A stretch of DNA of 64,000 bases. Origin: Streptococcaceae bacterium ESL0729 (GTDB lineage Bacteria; Bacillota; Bacilli; Lactobacillales; Streptococcaceae). Below are positions 11,603 to 21,362 of this stretch, one piece after another (the first letter of the stretch is position 1; every line of letters begins with the position of its first letter). A program made the translations under genes and the position numbers. Below the pieces are notes generated by a model that saw nothing but the letters and a program-made list of their open reading frames with translations, had not been told where the DNA came from and did not search any database. Location of the stretch: the NCBI GenBank assembly GCA_029391995.1, contig CP113924.1:396001-460000 (forward strand). The letters are read 5' to 3'.

Positions 11603-13567
11603 ATGGATTACAAAAAAGTTGCGGAAGAGATAAATCTTGCCCTCGGTGAGAATAATATTCAGGCCCTGGCCCACTGTGCAACCAGGCTTAGGATAGTCCT
11701 TAAGGACCCGTCAAAGGTAGACCAGGAGGCCCTTGACAATAATGATGATATTAAGGGAACTTTCAAGGCCAATGGCCAGTTTCAGATAATTATTGGCCCT
11801 GGGGATGTTAACAATGTTTATGATGAGCTCTTAAAGGTTGCAAATATCAGTGCAGCTACCAAGGAAGAACTTAAGGAGCTTTCAGAAGGTGGCAAGAAAA
11901 ACCCACTGATGGATTTGGTTAAGGTGCTTTCAGACATCTTTGTTCCTATGCTTCCAGCCCTAGTTGCTGGTGGTCTTCTCATGGCCCTTAATAATGTTTT
12001 GACGGCTGAAGATCTGTTTGGTCCCCAGTCAATTATTGAAAGATTTCCAGTCCTTGCAGACTTTGCAAGCATTGTAAATCTTTTGGCGACAGCACCATTT
12101 GCCTTCCTACCAATTTTAGTTGGTTTCTCAGCGACCAAACGTTTTGGTGGTAATGCCTATCTAGGTGCTGCCATGGGTATGGCCATGGTAATGCCAAGTT
12201 TGGTTAATGGTTACGGGGTGGCAGAAGCTATCAGTAGTGGAACCATGCCCTACTGGGATGTCTTTGGTTTACAGGTAGCTCAAGCAGGTTACCAGGGTTC
12301 AGTTCTACCGATTGTTGCTGTAGCTTGGATTTTAGCCAAGCTTGAAAAATTCTTCCACAAGAAAATTCCAGCAGCCTTTGACTTCACCTTCACTCCCATG
12401 CTTGCCATTATTATTACAGGATTCTTAACCTTCATTCTTGTAGGGCCTGTCATGAGGACTGTATCTGATGCCCTAACTAATGGTCTTATCTGGCTTTATA
12501 CAACAACTGGAGCCCTTGGATTATCAGTTTTTGGCTTCTTCTATTCACCAATTGTAATTACAGGCCTTCACCAAACATTTCCAGCCATTGAAACCACACT
12601 TTTAGCTGACATTGCTAAAACTGGTGGAAGCTTCATCTTCCCAGTTGCTTCTATGGCAAATATGGCTCAAGGAGCAGCAGCTCTAGCCATTGCAGTTATT
12701 AGTAAAAATAAAAAGCAAAAGAGTCTTGCTGGTTCAGCCAGTCTGTCAGCCCTTTTAGGGATTACAGAACCTGCCATCTTTGGGGTTAACCTAAAGCTTA
12801 AATTCCCCTTCATCTGTGCCATGATTGCAGCAGCAATTGGAAGCCTGATGCTTGGCTTCTTCAAGGTTTTAGCTGTAGCCCTAGGTGCCGCAAGTGTTAT
12901 CGGCTTCATCTCCATTGCCCCTAAATCAATTCCTGAGTTTATCCTGTCAGGATTAGTGACAATAGTTGTAGCCTTTGTCCTTACATATATTTACGGGAAG
13001 AAAACCATGGACTTATCAGTGGCCGATACTGACGAAAAAGTTTCAGAAGCAGAAGCTAGTGTAGCCATCAATGAAGACCCACAAGTAGAAGCAGATGGCG
13101 TAAGTGATGAGCTTATCGCAGCACCAGTGAGTGGCTCTGTTATTCCCTTAAAAGATGTTAAAGATCCAGTCTTTGCCTCTGAAATGATGGGTAAAGGAGC
13201 AGCCATTAAACCCGAGGCTCATGAAGTTTACGCACCGGTTAGTGGTGAGTTGACCATCGTTTATGACTCAAAACATGCCTACGGCATAAAATCTGATGGA
13301 GGATCTGAAATCCTAATTCACATCGGTATCGACACCGTTAAGATGGACGGTCTGGGCTTTTCGACCAATAAAAAAGTTGGTGAGCATGTGGTTAAGGGAG
13401 AGCTTCTTGGAAGCTTTGATAGCCAAGTAATCAAAGAGGCCGGTTATGACGATACGGTAATGATGATTGTTACCAATACAGGGTCATATGCAGGAGTTGA
13501 AACTCTAGCTAGTGGTAATATTGCTGCTGGAGAAAAACTTCTAAGCCTGGAAAAAACTTATCAGTAA
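11603..13567 (+). CDS. scrA: Sucrose-specific PTS enzyme IIBCA
   Basis: Membrane permease that imports sucrose and phosphorylates it to sucrose-6-phosphate. It is 654 aa with domain order IIB-IIC-IIA. IIB shows the phosphocysteine motif HCATRLR (C25). IIC is the multi-spanning middle part, about residues 105-465. IIA is at the C terminus (about 500-654), with the GGSEILIHIGIDTV region that carries the phospho-histidine environment. A strong AAGGAGA site precedes the ATG. It is convergent with scrR-scrB and its promoter is covered by a ScrR-type operator. The sucrose assignment rests on family and gene context. Confidence 0.93.
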   Translation: MDYKKVAEEINLALGENNIQALAHCATRLRIVLKDPSKVDQEALDNNDDIKGTFKANGQFQIIIGPGDVNNVYDELLKVANISAATKEELKELSEGGKKNPLMDLVKVLSDIFVPMLPALVAGGLLMALNNVLTAEDLFGPQSIIERFPVLADFASIVNLLATAPFAFLPILVGFSATKRFGGNAYLGAAMGMAMVMPSLVNGYGVAEAISSGTMPYWDVFGLQVAQAGYQGSVLPIVAVAWILAKLEKFFHKKIPAAFDFTFTPMLAIIITGFLTFILVGPVMRTVSDALTNGLIWLYTTTGALGLSVFGFFYSPIVITGLHQTFPAIETTLLADIAKTGGSFIFPVASMANMAQGAAALAIAVISKNKKQKSLAGSASLSALLGITEPAIFGVNLKLKFPFICAMIAAAIGSLMLGFFKVLAVALGAASVIGFISIAPKSIPEFILSGLVTIVVAFVLTYIYGKKTMDLSVADTDEKVSEAEASVAINEDPQVEADGVSDELIAAPVSGSVIPLKDVKDPVFASEMMGKGAAIKPEAHEVYAPVSGELTIVYDSKHAYGIKSDGGSEILIHIGIDTVKMDGLGFSTNKKVGEHVVKGELLGSFDSQVIKEAGYDDTVMMIVTNTGSYAGVETLASGNIAAGEKLLSLEKTYQ

Positions 13568-13598
13568 ATTTAGCTAAATTTAGTTAATAAGACAAATT

Positions 13599-13634
13599 AA
13601 AAAACCAGCTAGAAAGCCTAGCTGGTTTTTTTAA
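13599..13634. terminator. Bidirectional terminator between scrA and scrR
   Basis: AAAAAACCAGCTA-gaaagcc-TAGCTGGTTTTTT is perfect and has A- and T-runs on both sides. The scrR stop codon (13631-13633) lies in its outer edge. Confidence 0.9.
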
Positions 13635-14569
13635 CTATTTTGCTGGAATTTAATGGGTAGTACAATTTCTAGGTCAAATTCCTTTTTGTTTATCTTGTTT
13701 AAAAGAGCTGTGATTAGAGCATCAGCAAGCTCTGATATGGGTTGGACAATGGTTGATAGCTTGGGATAAAGAGCCTGGATTAACTTGGTACCATCATAGC
13801 CTATGATATTAACATCTGTAAATTCCATGGCAAGGATGGCCGTTATATCATCAGTACAGAAGATTCCCTCAAAGTCATTGTCTTCAATGAAATTTTTGAT
13901 CCGACTTTTTTTAATGTCAAGGATGACCTCTGGATCAAGCTCAAGGTGCTTGACAGGAATTCCCCTTTGATTGGCAAGCTGGATAAAGGCCTGTGACCTA
14001 AGGTCAGTCGGGCTTCCGCTGCTGCTTGCTCCTGATATAAGTCCTAGACTTTTAGCCCCACGCTCAATCAGGCTTTGAGCTGCCAATTGGCCTCCAGCCT
14101 GGTTGTTACTGGATACTGTAGCAATCTTTGGACTAAGCAGGCGGTCAAAACTTACGATAGGAAGGTCAATCCGCTCATATTCTTCAATACCCAGATTATG
14201 GCTACTTGAAATAATCCCATCTACCTGGTTGGCAGCAAGCATCTGTAGGTAAGTTTTTTCCTTAGCTGGATTACTCTGGCTATTGCAGATAATTACCTTG
14301 TAGCCAAGATTAAAGAGCTTTATTTCAAGCTCTTCAATGAGTTCGGCATAGAAGGGGTTTCTAATTGATGGGATAATTAGGCCGATAAGCATGGTCTTTT
14401 TACCTTGAAGGCTGCGGGCCAGATTATTGGGCTGATAATTTAGCTCCTCCATGGCCTTATGAACCTTATCAATTGTTTTTTGGCTGAGAGACCCATACTT
14501 ATTAATCACCCGGCTGACTGTAGTGGGACTTACGCCAGCAAGTTTTGCGACATCAGTAAGTTTGGCCAT
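13631..14569 (-). CDS. scrR: LacI-family repressor of the sucrose regulon
   Basis: A 312-aa LacI/GalR regulator. The N-terminal helix-turn-helix is clear (LTDVAKLAGVSPTTVSRVIN), followed by the hinge region YQPNNLARSLQGKKT and a periplasmic-binding-protein-like effector domain. Its start shares one base with the scrB stop (TAATG on the minus strand), so scrB and scrR form one operon. By analogy to streptococcal ScrR it should bind the AAACGTTT-centred operators next to scrA and between scrB and scrK, released by sucrose-6-P or fructose. Confidence 0.92.
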   Translation of the reverse strand: MAKLTDVAKLAGVSPTTVSRVINKYGSLSQKTIDKVHKAMEELNYQPNNLARSLQGKKTMLIGLIIPSIRNPFYAELIEELEIKLFNLGYKVIICNSQSNPAKEKTYLQMLAANQVDGIISSSHNLGIEEYERIDLPIVSFDRLLSPKIATVSSNNQAGGQLAAQSLIERGAKSLGLISGASSSGSPTDLRSQAFIQLANQRGIPVKHLELDPEVILDIKKSRIKNFIEDNDFEGIFCTDDITAILAMEFTDVNIIGYDGTKLIQALYPKLSTIVQPISELADALITALLNKINKKEFDLEIVLPIKFQQNS

Positions 14570-15993
14570 TACATCTCATACAAGGCTACCTGAGTAGCTC
14601 CTTTCGCCTGGAATTTTGTTTGCCCCTCTTCTGGGAAAACGCGACTTGAAAGGACATATTCTCCGTCATTGATAAAGATTTCAATAATACTTGCATCAAC
14701 GAAGGCATTGACCTTAACTTGGTCGCTTGAAATATTATTTATTGATCTAGTAACTCCGAAGTCTTGGGCAAAAACTTCTCCAAGCTTGCTACGATCAAGT
14801 TTAATTTCGCCATTTGCTATGGTAAGTTTTAAAGCTTCCTGGTTGTCATCACTAGCATAGAAGGAAATTTCAGCCCCTTCTTTCATGTCAACTGTAAATT
14901 CAGCCTCATAGGTATTTTTGTCAAATACATGCTCGCTTGCTTGAATCTCTTTTTTGCGAAGTTCTTTGATTTCCTCAACTGGATATTGGTATAAGTTTCC
15001 GTCCTTAAGGCTAAGTTCTTTAACCAGACTAAGTGAACCTTGGTAGCCAAGATCATTTGTTGGATAATCAATCTCAGGCAGTCCCAGCCAAGAAACTGAT
15101 AAAACTCGTCCATCAGGTGCATTGAAGGCTTGAGTAGCATAGACATCAAAACCATAATCAAGGTTTTTAATGGCCCCTGGATTTGTAAGTTTAGCCTTTT
15201 TAGCATCAAAAGATTCAGCTAGGACATAACTTTGTGGATAGATATTGTCTGAGTCAGTTTCAGCCATTCCTTGAGGGCAGAAGAGGAGAACAGGATGCCC
15301 ATCAACAAAGACAAGATTTGGACATTCAACCATGTAACCAAGATCAAGGTCACTAAAATGGAGTTCGTCGATTTTCTTCCAGTCTTCAAGATTGTTATCA
15401 ACAGCCTCATAAAGGACAACCCGTCCCTTAAGGTCTAAATTTTGGGCCCCGATTACTGCATAAAATTGCCCCTTGTCCTTAAAAATCATCGGGTCACGGA
15501 AGTGGGCTGTATAACCTGCCTCATCAGAGATTACAGGTCGCTTGCTTTTGACAATCTCACCCTTCTTATTCATAAGGGCAGTCATCTGGTAGGCACTGCG
15601 GTTCCAGTCCTTGTCGCGGTAATTACCAGTGTAGAAAAGGAATAGGTCGTCCCCTACAGGATAAGCACTACCTGAGTAAACTCCGTGGCTATCAAATTCA
15701 GCTCCTGGTAAAAGCTTGATGTCATCAATTTCCCAATTTACTAGATCAGAGGATGTGGCATGTGACCATGATTTTAGGCCATGCACAGCTCCAAAGGGGA
15801 AGTGTTGGAAGAAGAGATGCCATTTTCCATCGAAGTAAGAAAAGCCATTGGGATCATTTAAGAGGCCACTTTGAGGTTCCAAGTGGAAGTGGTTTTTCCA
15901 AATTGAAGTTTCTTTTTTGTGGATTAAGTCCTTGATGTAATCTTTATCCCAGTCATTATAGTTTTTGTATCTTAATTCAGTTGTCCATTTCAT
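14569..15993 (-). CDS. scrB: Sucrose-6-phosphate hydrolase (GH32)
   Basis: Cytoplasmic invertase that splits sucrose-6-P into glucose-6-P and fructose. It is 474 aa. GH32 catalytic residues are visible: nucleophile D47 in LLNDPNG, transition-state stabiliser D167 in FRDP, and acid/base E223 in VECPN. A beta-sandwich C-terminal domain follows. AAGGAGG lies 13 bases upstream of the ATG, a rather long spacing. The gene diverges from scrK and is the first gene of scrB-scrR. Confidence 0.95.
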   Translation of the reverse strand: MKWTTELRYKNYNDWDKDYIKDLIHKKETSIWKNHFHLEPQSGLLNDPNGFSYFDGKWHLFFQHFPFGAVHGLKSWSHATSSDLVNWEIDDIKLLPGAEFDSHGVYSGSAYPVGDDLFLFYTGNYRDKDWNRSAYQMTALMNKKGEIVKSKRPVISDEAGYTAHFRDPMIFKDKGQFYAVIGAQNLDLKGRVVLYEAVDNNLEDWKKIDELHFSDLDLGYMVECPNLVFVDGHPVLLFCPQGMAETDSDNIYPQSYVLAESFDAKKAKLTNPGAIKNLDYGFDVYATQAFNAPDGRVLSVSWLGLPEIDYPTNDLGYQGSLSLVKELSLKDGNLYQYPVEEIKELRKKEIQASEHVFDKNTYEAEFTVDMKEGAEISFYASDDNQEALKLTIANGEIKLDRSKLGEVFAQDFGVTRSINNISSDQVKVNAFVDASIIEIFINDGEYVLSSRVFPEEGQTKFQAKGATQVALYEM

Positions 15994-16368
15994 TTGTGTT
16001 AAAAAACCTCCTTAGTTTGCCTTTATGTTATGATAAAAATGTTAGATTGTCAAACCCTATATCCCTTATAAAATGGCCGTTTTTCATAAAAATATTACAA
16101 TTTATGGTAAACGTTTAACAAATTAAAAAAAACTTTATCAGATTGTAATAAAAACACCCCTAAATTTTATAAAAATACAATTGTCCCTGGCCTTTAATCG
16201 TGGTAGAATAGAAAAGGTTCTTAGGAAGACATTGCCTTGTGCAAATTTGATTTCTTAAGGTCTTGGGTTGTTAGTTGAATTTAATAGTTTAGGGGTTAAA
16301 TTATTAGATTCCATTAATCATCTGAGGTAGAAAATATAAAAGTATAAAATAAGGAAGTGAAGTAAGTA
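15994..16368. promoter_or_regulatory. Divergent scrB / scrK regulatory region
   Basis: The scrB promoter on the minus strand has TTGACA (16048-16053), a 17-base spacer and TAACAT (16025-16030). A ScrR-type operator with core GTAAACGTTTAAC (16107-16119) lies upstream of it. The scrK promoter has TTGTCC (16181-16186), a 17-base spacer and TAGAAT (16204-16209). This leaves scrK an unusually long leader of about 150 bases in which I recognise no known riboswitch. No gene was found in the region. Confidence 0.7.
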
Positions 16369-17229
16369 ATGAGATTATTTGGTAGTGTAGAAGCTGGTGG
16401 AACAAAGTTTATTTGTGCAGTCGGAAATGAAGATTTAGAGATTTTAGAAACCTATCAGTTCCCAACAAGTGGCCCAGATGATGCCCTTGAAAAAGTTATC
16501 GAATTCTTTAAGGATAAAAATATTGAAGCCCTAGCTCTTGGAAGCTTTGGACCAATTGATATTGATCGTGATAGTGAAACTTATGGCTATGTTTTAAGTA
16601 CACCAAAAGCTGGTTGGTCTAAGGCTGACTTAGTATCACCAATTGAAAAGGCCTTAAATGTGCCGGTTTACTTCACTACAGATGTTAATTCAAGTGCTTA
16701 TGGTGAAATGCTTTTAAATGACTGCAAAAACCTAACTTACTTTACAGTAGGTACAGGTATCGGTGCAGGCTCACTTCAAAATGGAGAATTCATCGGAGGT
16801 GTTGGTCACCCTGAAATGGGTCACCAACTTATGAAACGTCACAAGGATGACCTTGATTTTGCTGGAAACTGTCCCTTCCACGGCGACTGCCTAGAAGGTG
16901 TAGCAGCTGGACCAAGCCTTGAAGCTCGTCTTGGAATTCGCGGTGAACACATTCCTGCAGACCACGATGTATGGGATATCCAAGCCTACTACATTGCTCA
17001 AGCCCTTGTAAATGCAACCGTTTGCCTACGTCCTGACAAGATTGTTGTCGGTGGTGGAGTTATGGCTCAAGATCACATGCTTGACCGCATTAAAGAGAAC
17101 TTTGTAAGCCTTTTAAATGGCTACCTGCCAGTACCATCTGTTGATGACTACATCTTTGCCCCAAGTGTTGAAAATAACGGTAGTGCAACCATTGGTAACT
17201 TTGCCCTAGCAAAAACTTTAGTTGACTAA
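16369..17229 (+). CDS. scrK: Fructokinase (ROK family)
   Basis: Phosphorylates the fructose released by ScrB to fructose-6-P. It is 286 aa. The ROK N-terminal phosphate loop is GSVEAGGTKFICAVG. The catalytic/zinc region shows GHPEMGH followed by the His/Cys cluster H-x-N-C-P-F-H-x-D-C, typical of ROK fructokinases. AGGAAGTGA precedes the ATG. It has its own promoter and lies next to the sucrose genes, which supports fructose as substrate. Confidence 0.93.
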   Translation: MRLFGSVEAGGTKFICAVGNEDLEILETYQFPTSGPDDALEKVIEFFKDKNIEALALGSFGPIDIDRDSETYGYVLSTPKAGWSKADLVSPIEKALNVPVYFTTDVNSSAYGEMLLNDCKNLTYFTVGTGIGAGSLQNGEFIGGVGHPEMGHQLMKRHKDDLDFAGNCPFHGDCLEGVAAGPSLEARLGIRGEHIPADHDVWDIQAYYIAQALVNATVCLRPDKIVVGGGVMAQDHMLDRIKENFVSLLNGYLPVPSVDDYIFAPSVENNGSATIGNFALAKTLVD

Positions 17230-17234
17230 TTAAA

Positions 17235-17259
17235 GAGAGCTCCCAGAGCTCTTTTTTTA
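17235..17259 (+). terminator. Terminator of scrK
   Basis: AGAGCT-cccag-AGCTCT stem followed by seven T, right after the stop codon. Confidence 0.75.
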
Positions 17260-17379
17260 TTCCATCTACTTGATGACAAGCCCATTATAAGTTTTCAGCC
17301 AAGCTGGACTGATTACCTTAGTAATTCGGGCCAATTTATTGTAAAATATAAGAACAAACTACTAAGAGGAGGTATAAGC

Positions 17380-17913
17380 ATGCAGTGGGCTTTAAATGAA
17401 ATAAAGAAAAGGGAAATCATTAACTTTGATGAAATCCTTAATTTAGAGGCTGGTTTAAAAAGACGCTTTGAAGAGATAATTGGTCTAACGCCAGTCCATG
17501 TGGTAGGTTTTGTATCCTATGAAGATGGTCTTTATCTACTTAACTACAAGGCCACTTACACCCTAAGCTACCCATCAACAAGAAGCCTTAAGGAGGTTGA
17601 GCTTAAGTCAAGTATTGATGTGGCTGAGGCCTTTACAACAGAGGCCTACATTCAAGAGGCACGCGATTTGGTAAGTGACGACAACATTTTTATCCTTGAA
17701 AAGGACATTATAAACCTTGACGAGTCTGTGGCTGATAATATTATCCTAAGCATCCCAACTCGTGTTTTAACTCCAGATGAGCTTGAAGCTGATAGCATGC
17801 CAAGTGGTCAAGGTTGGCAGATTATGTCAGAGACTGACTTTGAAAATCTCGAGCCAGAAGTTCCAGATGAGAAGAAGTCACCCTTTGCAGGACTTGACGG
17901 TCTCTTTGACTAA
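17380..17913 (+). CDS. yceD: YceD/DUF177 family protein
   Basis: A 177-aa protein of the DUF177 family, related to plastid proteins for 23S rRNA accumulation. Family features include the acidic C terminus ending KSPFAGLDGLFD and the central EVELKSSIDVAEAF region. In many bacteria the gene precedes rpmF, but here it stands alone before gnd. A strong GAGGAGG site precedes the ATG. Its molecular role is not established. Confidence 0.85.
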   Translation: MQWALNEIKKREIINFDEILNLEAGLKRRFEEIIGLTPVHVVGFVSYEDGLYLLNYKATYTLSYPSTRSLKEVELKSSIDVAEAFTTEAYIQEARDLVSDDNIFILEKDIINLDESVADNIILSIPTRVLTPDELEADSMPSGQGWQIMSETDFENLEPEVPDEKKSPFAGLDGLFD

Positions 17914-18005
17914 GAGGGTAGACCTCTTGCTAAATTGCTTTTTGACCCAAAAGTGCTATAATTTAAAGAATACTATAAAAAAATCTAATAACTAGGAGAA
18001 TGTAG

Positions 18006-19433
18006 ATGACACAAGCAAACTTTGGTGTAGTTGGTATGGCCGTTATGGGTCGTAACCTTGCCCTAAATATTGAATCACGTGGCTATAATGTTGCGATTTA
18101 TAACCGTAGTAGCGAAAAAACTGAGGATGTGGTGAAGAGCTACCCTGAAAAAAACTTTGTACCGAGCTATGACATTGAGTCATTTGTAAATTCAATTGAA
18201 AAACCACGTCGCATCATGCTTATGGTGCAGGCAGGTTTTGCGACTGATGCAACTATCCAAAGCCTTCTGCCATTCTTAGACAAGGGAGATATCCTAATTG
18301 ACGGTGGTAACACTTACTACAAGGATACAATCCGCCGTAATAATGAACTCGCTGATTCAGGTATCAACTTCATCGGTACAGGTGTATCTGGTGGGGAAAA
18401 AGGAGCCCTTGAAGGTCCTTCAATCATGCCAGGTGGACAACGTGAAGCTTATGATTTAATCGCTCCAGTCTTTGAAGAAATCTCAGCTAAGGCTCCTGAA
18501 GACGGAAAACCTTGTGTTACTTACATTGGCCCTGATGGAGCTGGTCACTATGTTAAGATGGTTCATAACGGAATCGAATACGGTGATATGCAGCTTATTG
18601 CTGAATCATATGATCTTATGAAACACCTACTAGATCTTGACGCTAGCCAAATGGCTGAAATCTTTACAGAGTGGAACAAGGGTGAGCTTGATTCATACCT
18701 AATTGAAATCACAGCTGACATTCTTACTCGTAAGGATGATGAAGGGGAGAAAGGTCCAGTTGTTGACTATATTCTTGATGCTGCAGGTAACAAGGGAACA
18801 GGTAAATGGACTAGCCAATCTGCTCTTGATTTAGGTGTTCCCCTACCACTAATCACAGAATCAGTATTTGCCCGTTACATCTCAGCTTATAAAGATGAGC
18901 GTGTTAAGGCAAGTGAAATCTTACCTAAGGCTGATGCTCCTAAGTTTTCTGGCGATGCGGCAGAGCTTGTTGAAAAAATTCGTCAAGCCCTTTACTTTTC
19001 AAAAATCATGAGCTACGCTCAAGGATTTGCTCAACTTAGATCAGCAAGTAAGGAATATGACTGGGATCTTCCATTTGGTGACATCGCAAGCATTTGGCGT
19101 GCTGGATGTATCATCCGTGCTCGTTTCCTACAAAAAATTACTGACGCATACGATCGTAAGGCTGACCTTGAAAACCTTCTTCTTGATGAATACTTCGTTG
19201 AAATCACTAAGAAATACCAACAGTCAGTTCGTGACGTTGTAGCCCTTGCTGTTCAAGCAGGAGTACCAGTACCAACCTTCTCAAGTGCTATCGCCTACTT
19301 TGATAGCTACAGAAGTGCAGTCCTTCCAGCCAACCTAATCCAGGCCCAGCGTGACTACTTCGGTGCCCACACCTACAAACGTACCGACCGCGAAGGAACC
19401 TTCCACTACGATTGGTATAGTGAAGATAAATAA
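18006..19433 (+). CDS. gnd: 6-phosphogluconate dehydrogenase, decarboxylating
   Basis: Oxidises 6-phosphogluconate to ribulose-5-P with NADP+ in the pentose-phosphate pathway. It is 475 aa. The N-terminal Rossmann fold is [17 protein letters not shown]. Signature stretches are [20 protein letters not shown] and [10 protein letters not shown] with the catalytic Lys/Asn around VKMVHNG. An extended -10 (TGCTATAAT, 17954-17962) and a TTGCTT -35 at 17935-17940 give it its own promoter. Confidence 0.97.
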   Translation: MTQANFGVVGMAVMGRNLALNIESRGYNVAIYNRSSEKTEDVVKSYPEKNFVPSYDIESFVNSIEKPRRIMLMVQAGFATDATIQSLLPFLDKGDILIDGGNTYYKDTIRRNNELADSGINFIGTGVSGGEKGALEGPSIMPGGQREAYDLIAPVFEEISAKAPEDGKPCVTYIGPDGAGHYVKMVHNGIEYGDMQLIAESYDLMKHLLDLDASQMAEIFTEWNKGELDSYLIEITADILTRKDDEGEKGPVVDYILDAAGNKGTGKWTSQSALDLGVPLPLITESVFARYISAYKDERVKASEILPKADAPKFSGDAAELVEKIRQALYFSKIMSYAQGFAQLRSASKEYDWDLPFGDIASIWRAGCIIRARFLQKITDAYDRKADLENLLLDEYFVEITKKYQQSVRDVVALAVQAGVPVPTFSSAIAYFDSYRSAVLPANLIQAQRDYFGAHTYKRTDREGTFHYDWYSEDK

Positions 19434-19441
19434 GGAAGCAA

Positions 19442-19469
19442 GAAAAACCTAGGAGACTAGGTTTTTTTG
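19442..19469 (+). terminator. Terminator of gnd
   Basis: AAAAACCTAG-gaga-CTAGGTTTTTTT, a perfect stem with T-run, directly after gnd. Confidence 0.9.
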
Positions 19470-19600
19470 CTCCTAGTCAATAACAAAGGCTAAGATTTAC
19501 TGTTATAATTAAGGGAGAGATGTATATTTAGGATGGTATTATGAGATAGCGATACTTGAATGATACTTGATTTAATGTGATGAAGGAAGGGAGTTTGTGC

Positions 19601-20221
19601 GTGCTTAAAAATAAATTGGGTCTGACAAGTTCTGCTGAACTTGCCCAGGCAGAAGAGAAGTTAACAAAACAAAAAGCCAAGGAGCTATATGATTCAGGTT
19701 ATATCGACCTTGTTGAAGTTGGCAATTTTAAGGGACTCTCAGCCATTCACAAGTATCTTTTTGAGGATATTTATGACTTTGCAGGTAAGTCTCGCGATGT
19801 TAACCTAGCCAAGGGTAATTTTCGCTTTGCTCCAGTCATGTATCTACAAAATTCCCTGGCCTTTATTGATGAAATGCCCCAGGAAACCTTTGATCAAATT
19901 GTTGAAAAATATGTTGAGATGAACGTGGCTCATCCCTTTCGTGAGGGTAATGGTCGAAGTATGCGAATTTGGCTTGACTTAATCTTTAAAAAAGAATTGC
20001 AGAAAGTTGTTGACTGGTCAAAGATTGATAAGGATGACTATCTACTTGCTATGGAGCGTAGCCCCATTCGGGATATTGAAATTAAATACCTCCTTGAAAG
20101 GTCTCTGGTGCAAGAAGTGGATAGTAGGGATATCTACATGAAGGGAATTGATCAATCTTACTACTATGAGGGTTATACGAGTTATCCGATAGATAGCCTA
20201 AACTCTGATGATTTTAAATAA
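19601..20221 (+). CDS. fic: Fic-domain AMP-transferase, class III type
   Basis: A 206-aa Fic protein that would modify a target protein with AMP or another nucleotide. The active-site motif HPFREGNGR is complete (H111-R119). The C-terminal SYYYEG (186-191) fits the auto-inhibitory [S/T]xxxE[G/N] motif. That marks a class III Fic, like the Enterococcus faecalis and Neisseria examples. The start is taken as GTG 19601 because AAGGAAGGGAG lies eight bases upstream; GTG 19577 or ATG 19580 are alternatives. An extended -10 TGTTATAAT lies at 19501-19509. A 9-bp direct repeat GATACTTGA (19550-19570 region) lies in the leader. The target is unknown. It borders the helicase/methyltransferase genes but has its own terminator. 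Confidence 0.88.
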   Translation: MLKNKLGLTSSAELAQAEEKLTKQKAKELYDSGYIDLVEVGNFKGLSAIHKYLFEDIYDFAGKSRDVNLAKGNFRFAPVMYLQNSLAFIDEMPQETFDQIVEKYVEMNVAHPFREGNGRSMRIWLDLIFKKELQKVVDWSKIDKDDYLLAMERSPIRDIEIKYLLERSLVQEVDSRDIYMKGIDQSYYYEGYTSYPIDSLNSDDFK

Positions 20222-20222
20222 A

Positions 20223-20244
20223 GAGCCCAGCTGGGCTTTTTTTG
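20223..20244 (+). terminator. Terminator of fic
   Basis: A self-complementary AGCCCAGCTGGGCT stem followed by a T-run immediately after the stop. Confidence 0.75.
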
Positions 20245-20372
20245 TGTTCATTTTAAAAATAAGGAATCATCTTCCCCCACTTTATACAAATATCCATTCA
20301 AACTTGGTATAATAGCTATAATAGAGAAGATATGTGAAGTTATTTTGAGAAAAAATCCTTGAGAGGAGCTAA

Positions 20373-21305
20373 ATGGAAAAACAAGATAAAGGTAGTCCCT
20401 TTGAGGCTTTTACAGGGGCAGATATTTTAGAAAATGTTATAAGAGAGCAAATGCCTGAAATTTTAGATATTCTTTTGCTGGATAGGACGAAATCAACTGA
20501 GAAGACAGCCAAAAATATTATTTGGGCCAACGACAACTATATAAGATATAATCGTAAGCTTTATAATGCAGAAGCTCCCATTCAGGCAGAGTTAATTACA
20601 GGTCACATGGGTCAACTTATTAGACCACGAGCCCTAAAGTCTCGCGAGCTCCAAAAATCGCGTACTAAAGCCCGTGCGGAAGTTTTTACGCCCACATGGG
20701 TAGTCAAAAAGCAAAATGACCAGGTTGATAAAAATTATCAAAAAGATGATGTAGAAACTTATGTAAAAAGAAGCTGGCTTGAGATAACTTGTGGTGAAGC
20801 ACCTTATATGGTCAGTCGTTATGATATGGAAACGGGGGATTTTATTCCCATTGACAAAAGGGTGGGATTTCTTGACCGCAAGCTAAAAAGGATTAATCTT
20901 GAGGTGGATGATAAGGCGGACTGGCAAAGGCTGGTCGAAGAAGCCTATAAGGCAAGTTATGGCTTTGAATGGAACGGGGACTCCCTCCTTTTGGCACGGG
21001 AAAATCTTCTTTATACCTACTGGGACTATTATTTTGACAAGTGGGGCGAGGCTCCCTTATATAGTTTATTTAAAGAAATTGCAAAAATCATAAGTTACAA
21101 TGTTTTCCAGATGGATGGTCTTAAATATATTATCCCTTTGAGTGAAAAGAGGGAAAAATTAGAGACAGTTCAATTATCTTTTTCTCTTTTTGATGATGAT
21201 GAAGAAGAGATTGAAGAGGAGTGGATTATAAAACCAGGACGTAGGGTAAAAATTATGAACTGGGAAATTGGTAAAATGGAGTTTTTTGATAAGGGATTAG
21301 GTTAG
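20373..21305 (+). CDS. Methyltransferase-like 'restriction endonuclease subunit M' protein
   Basis: A 310-aa cytoplasmic protein resembling short DNA-methyltransferase-like partners annotated as subunit M. EVFTPTWVVKKQND (103-116) looks like the motif X/AdoMet-binding region of N6-adenine methylases. WLEITCGEAPY (135-145) looks like motif I. VFQMDGLKYIIP (244-255) and the ending KIMNWEIGKMEFF are also typical of this group. No NPPY/DPPY catalytic tetrad is present, so on its own it is unlikely to methylate. A -10 TATAAT with TGG extension (20305-20313) and GAGAGGAG before the ATG start the operon. The next gene follows after 57 bases. Confidence 0.7.
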   Translation: MEKQDKGSPFEAFTGADILENVIREQMPEILDILLLDRTKSTEKTAKNIIWANDNYIRYNRKLYNAEAPIQAELITGHMGQLIRPRALKSRELQKSRTKARAEVFTPTWVVKKQNDQVDKNYQKDDVETYVKRSWLEITCGEAPYMVSRYDMETGDFIPIDKRVGFLDRKLKRINLEVDDKADWQRLVEEAYKASYGFEWNGDSLLLARENLLYTYWDYYFDKWGEAPLYSLFKEIAKIISYNVFQMDGLKYIIPLSEKREKLETVQLSFSLFDDDEEEIEEEWIIKPGRRVKIMNWEIGKMEFFDKGLG

Positions 21306-21362
21306 TAGTTGCTGCTAGGGAAAGTTGTGAAGCTTTTAAAAAATTAGAAGGGTTTATAAGGT

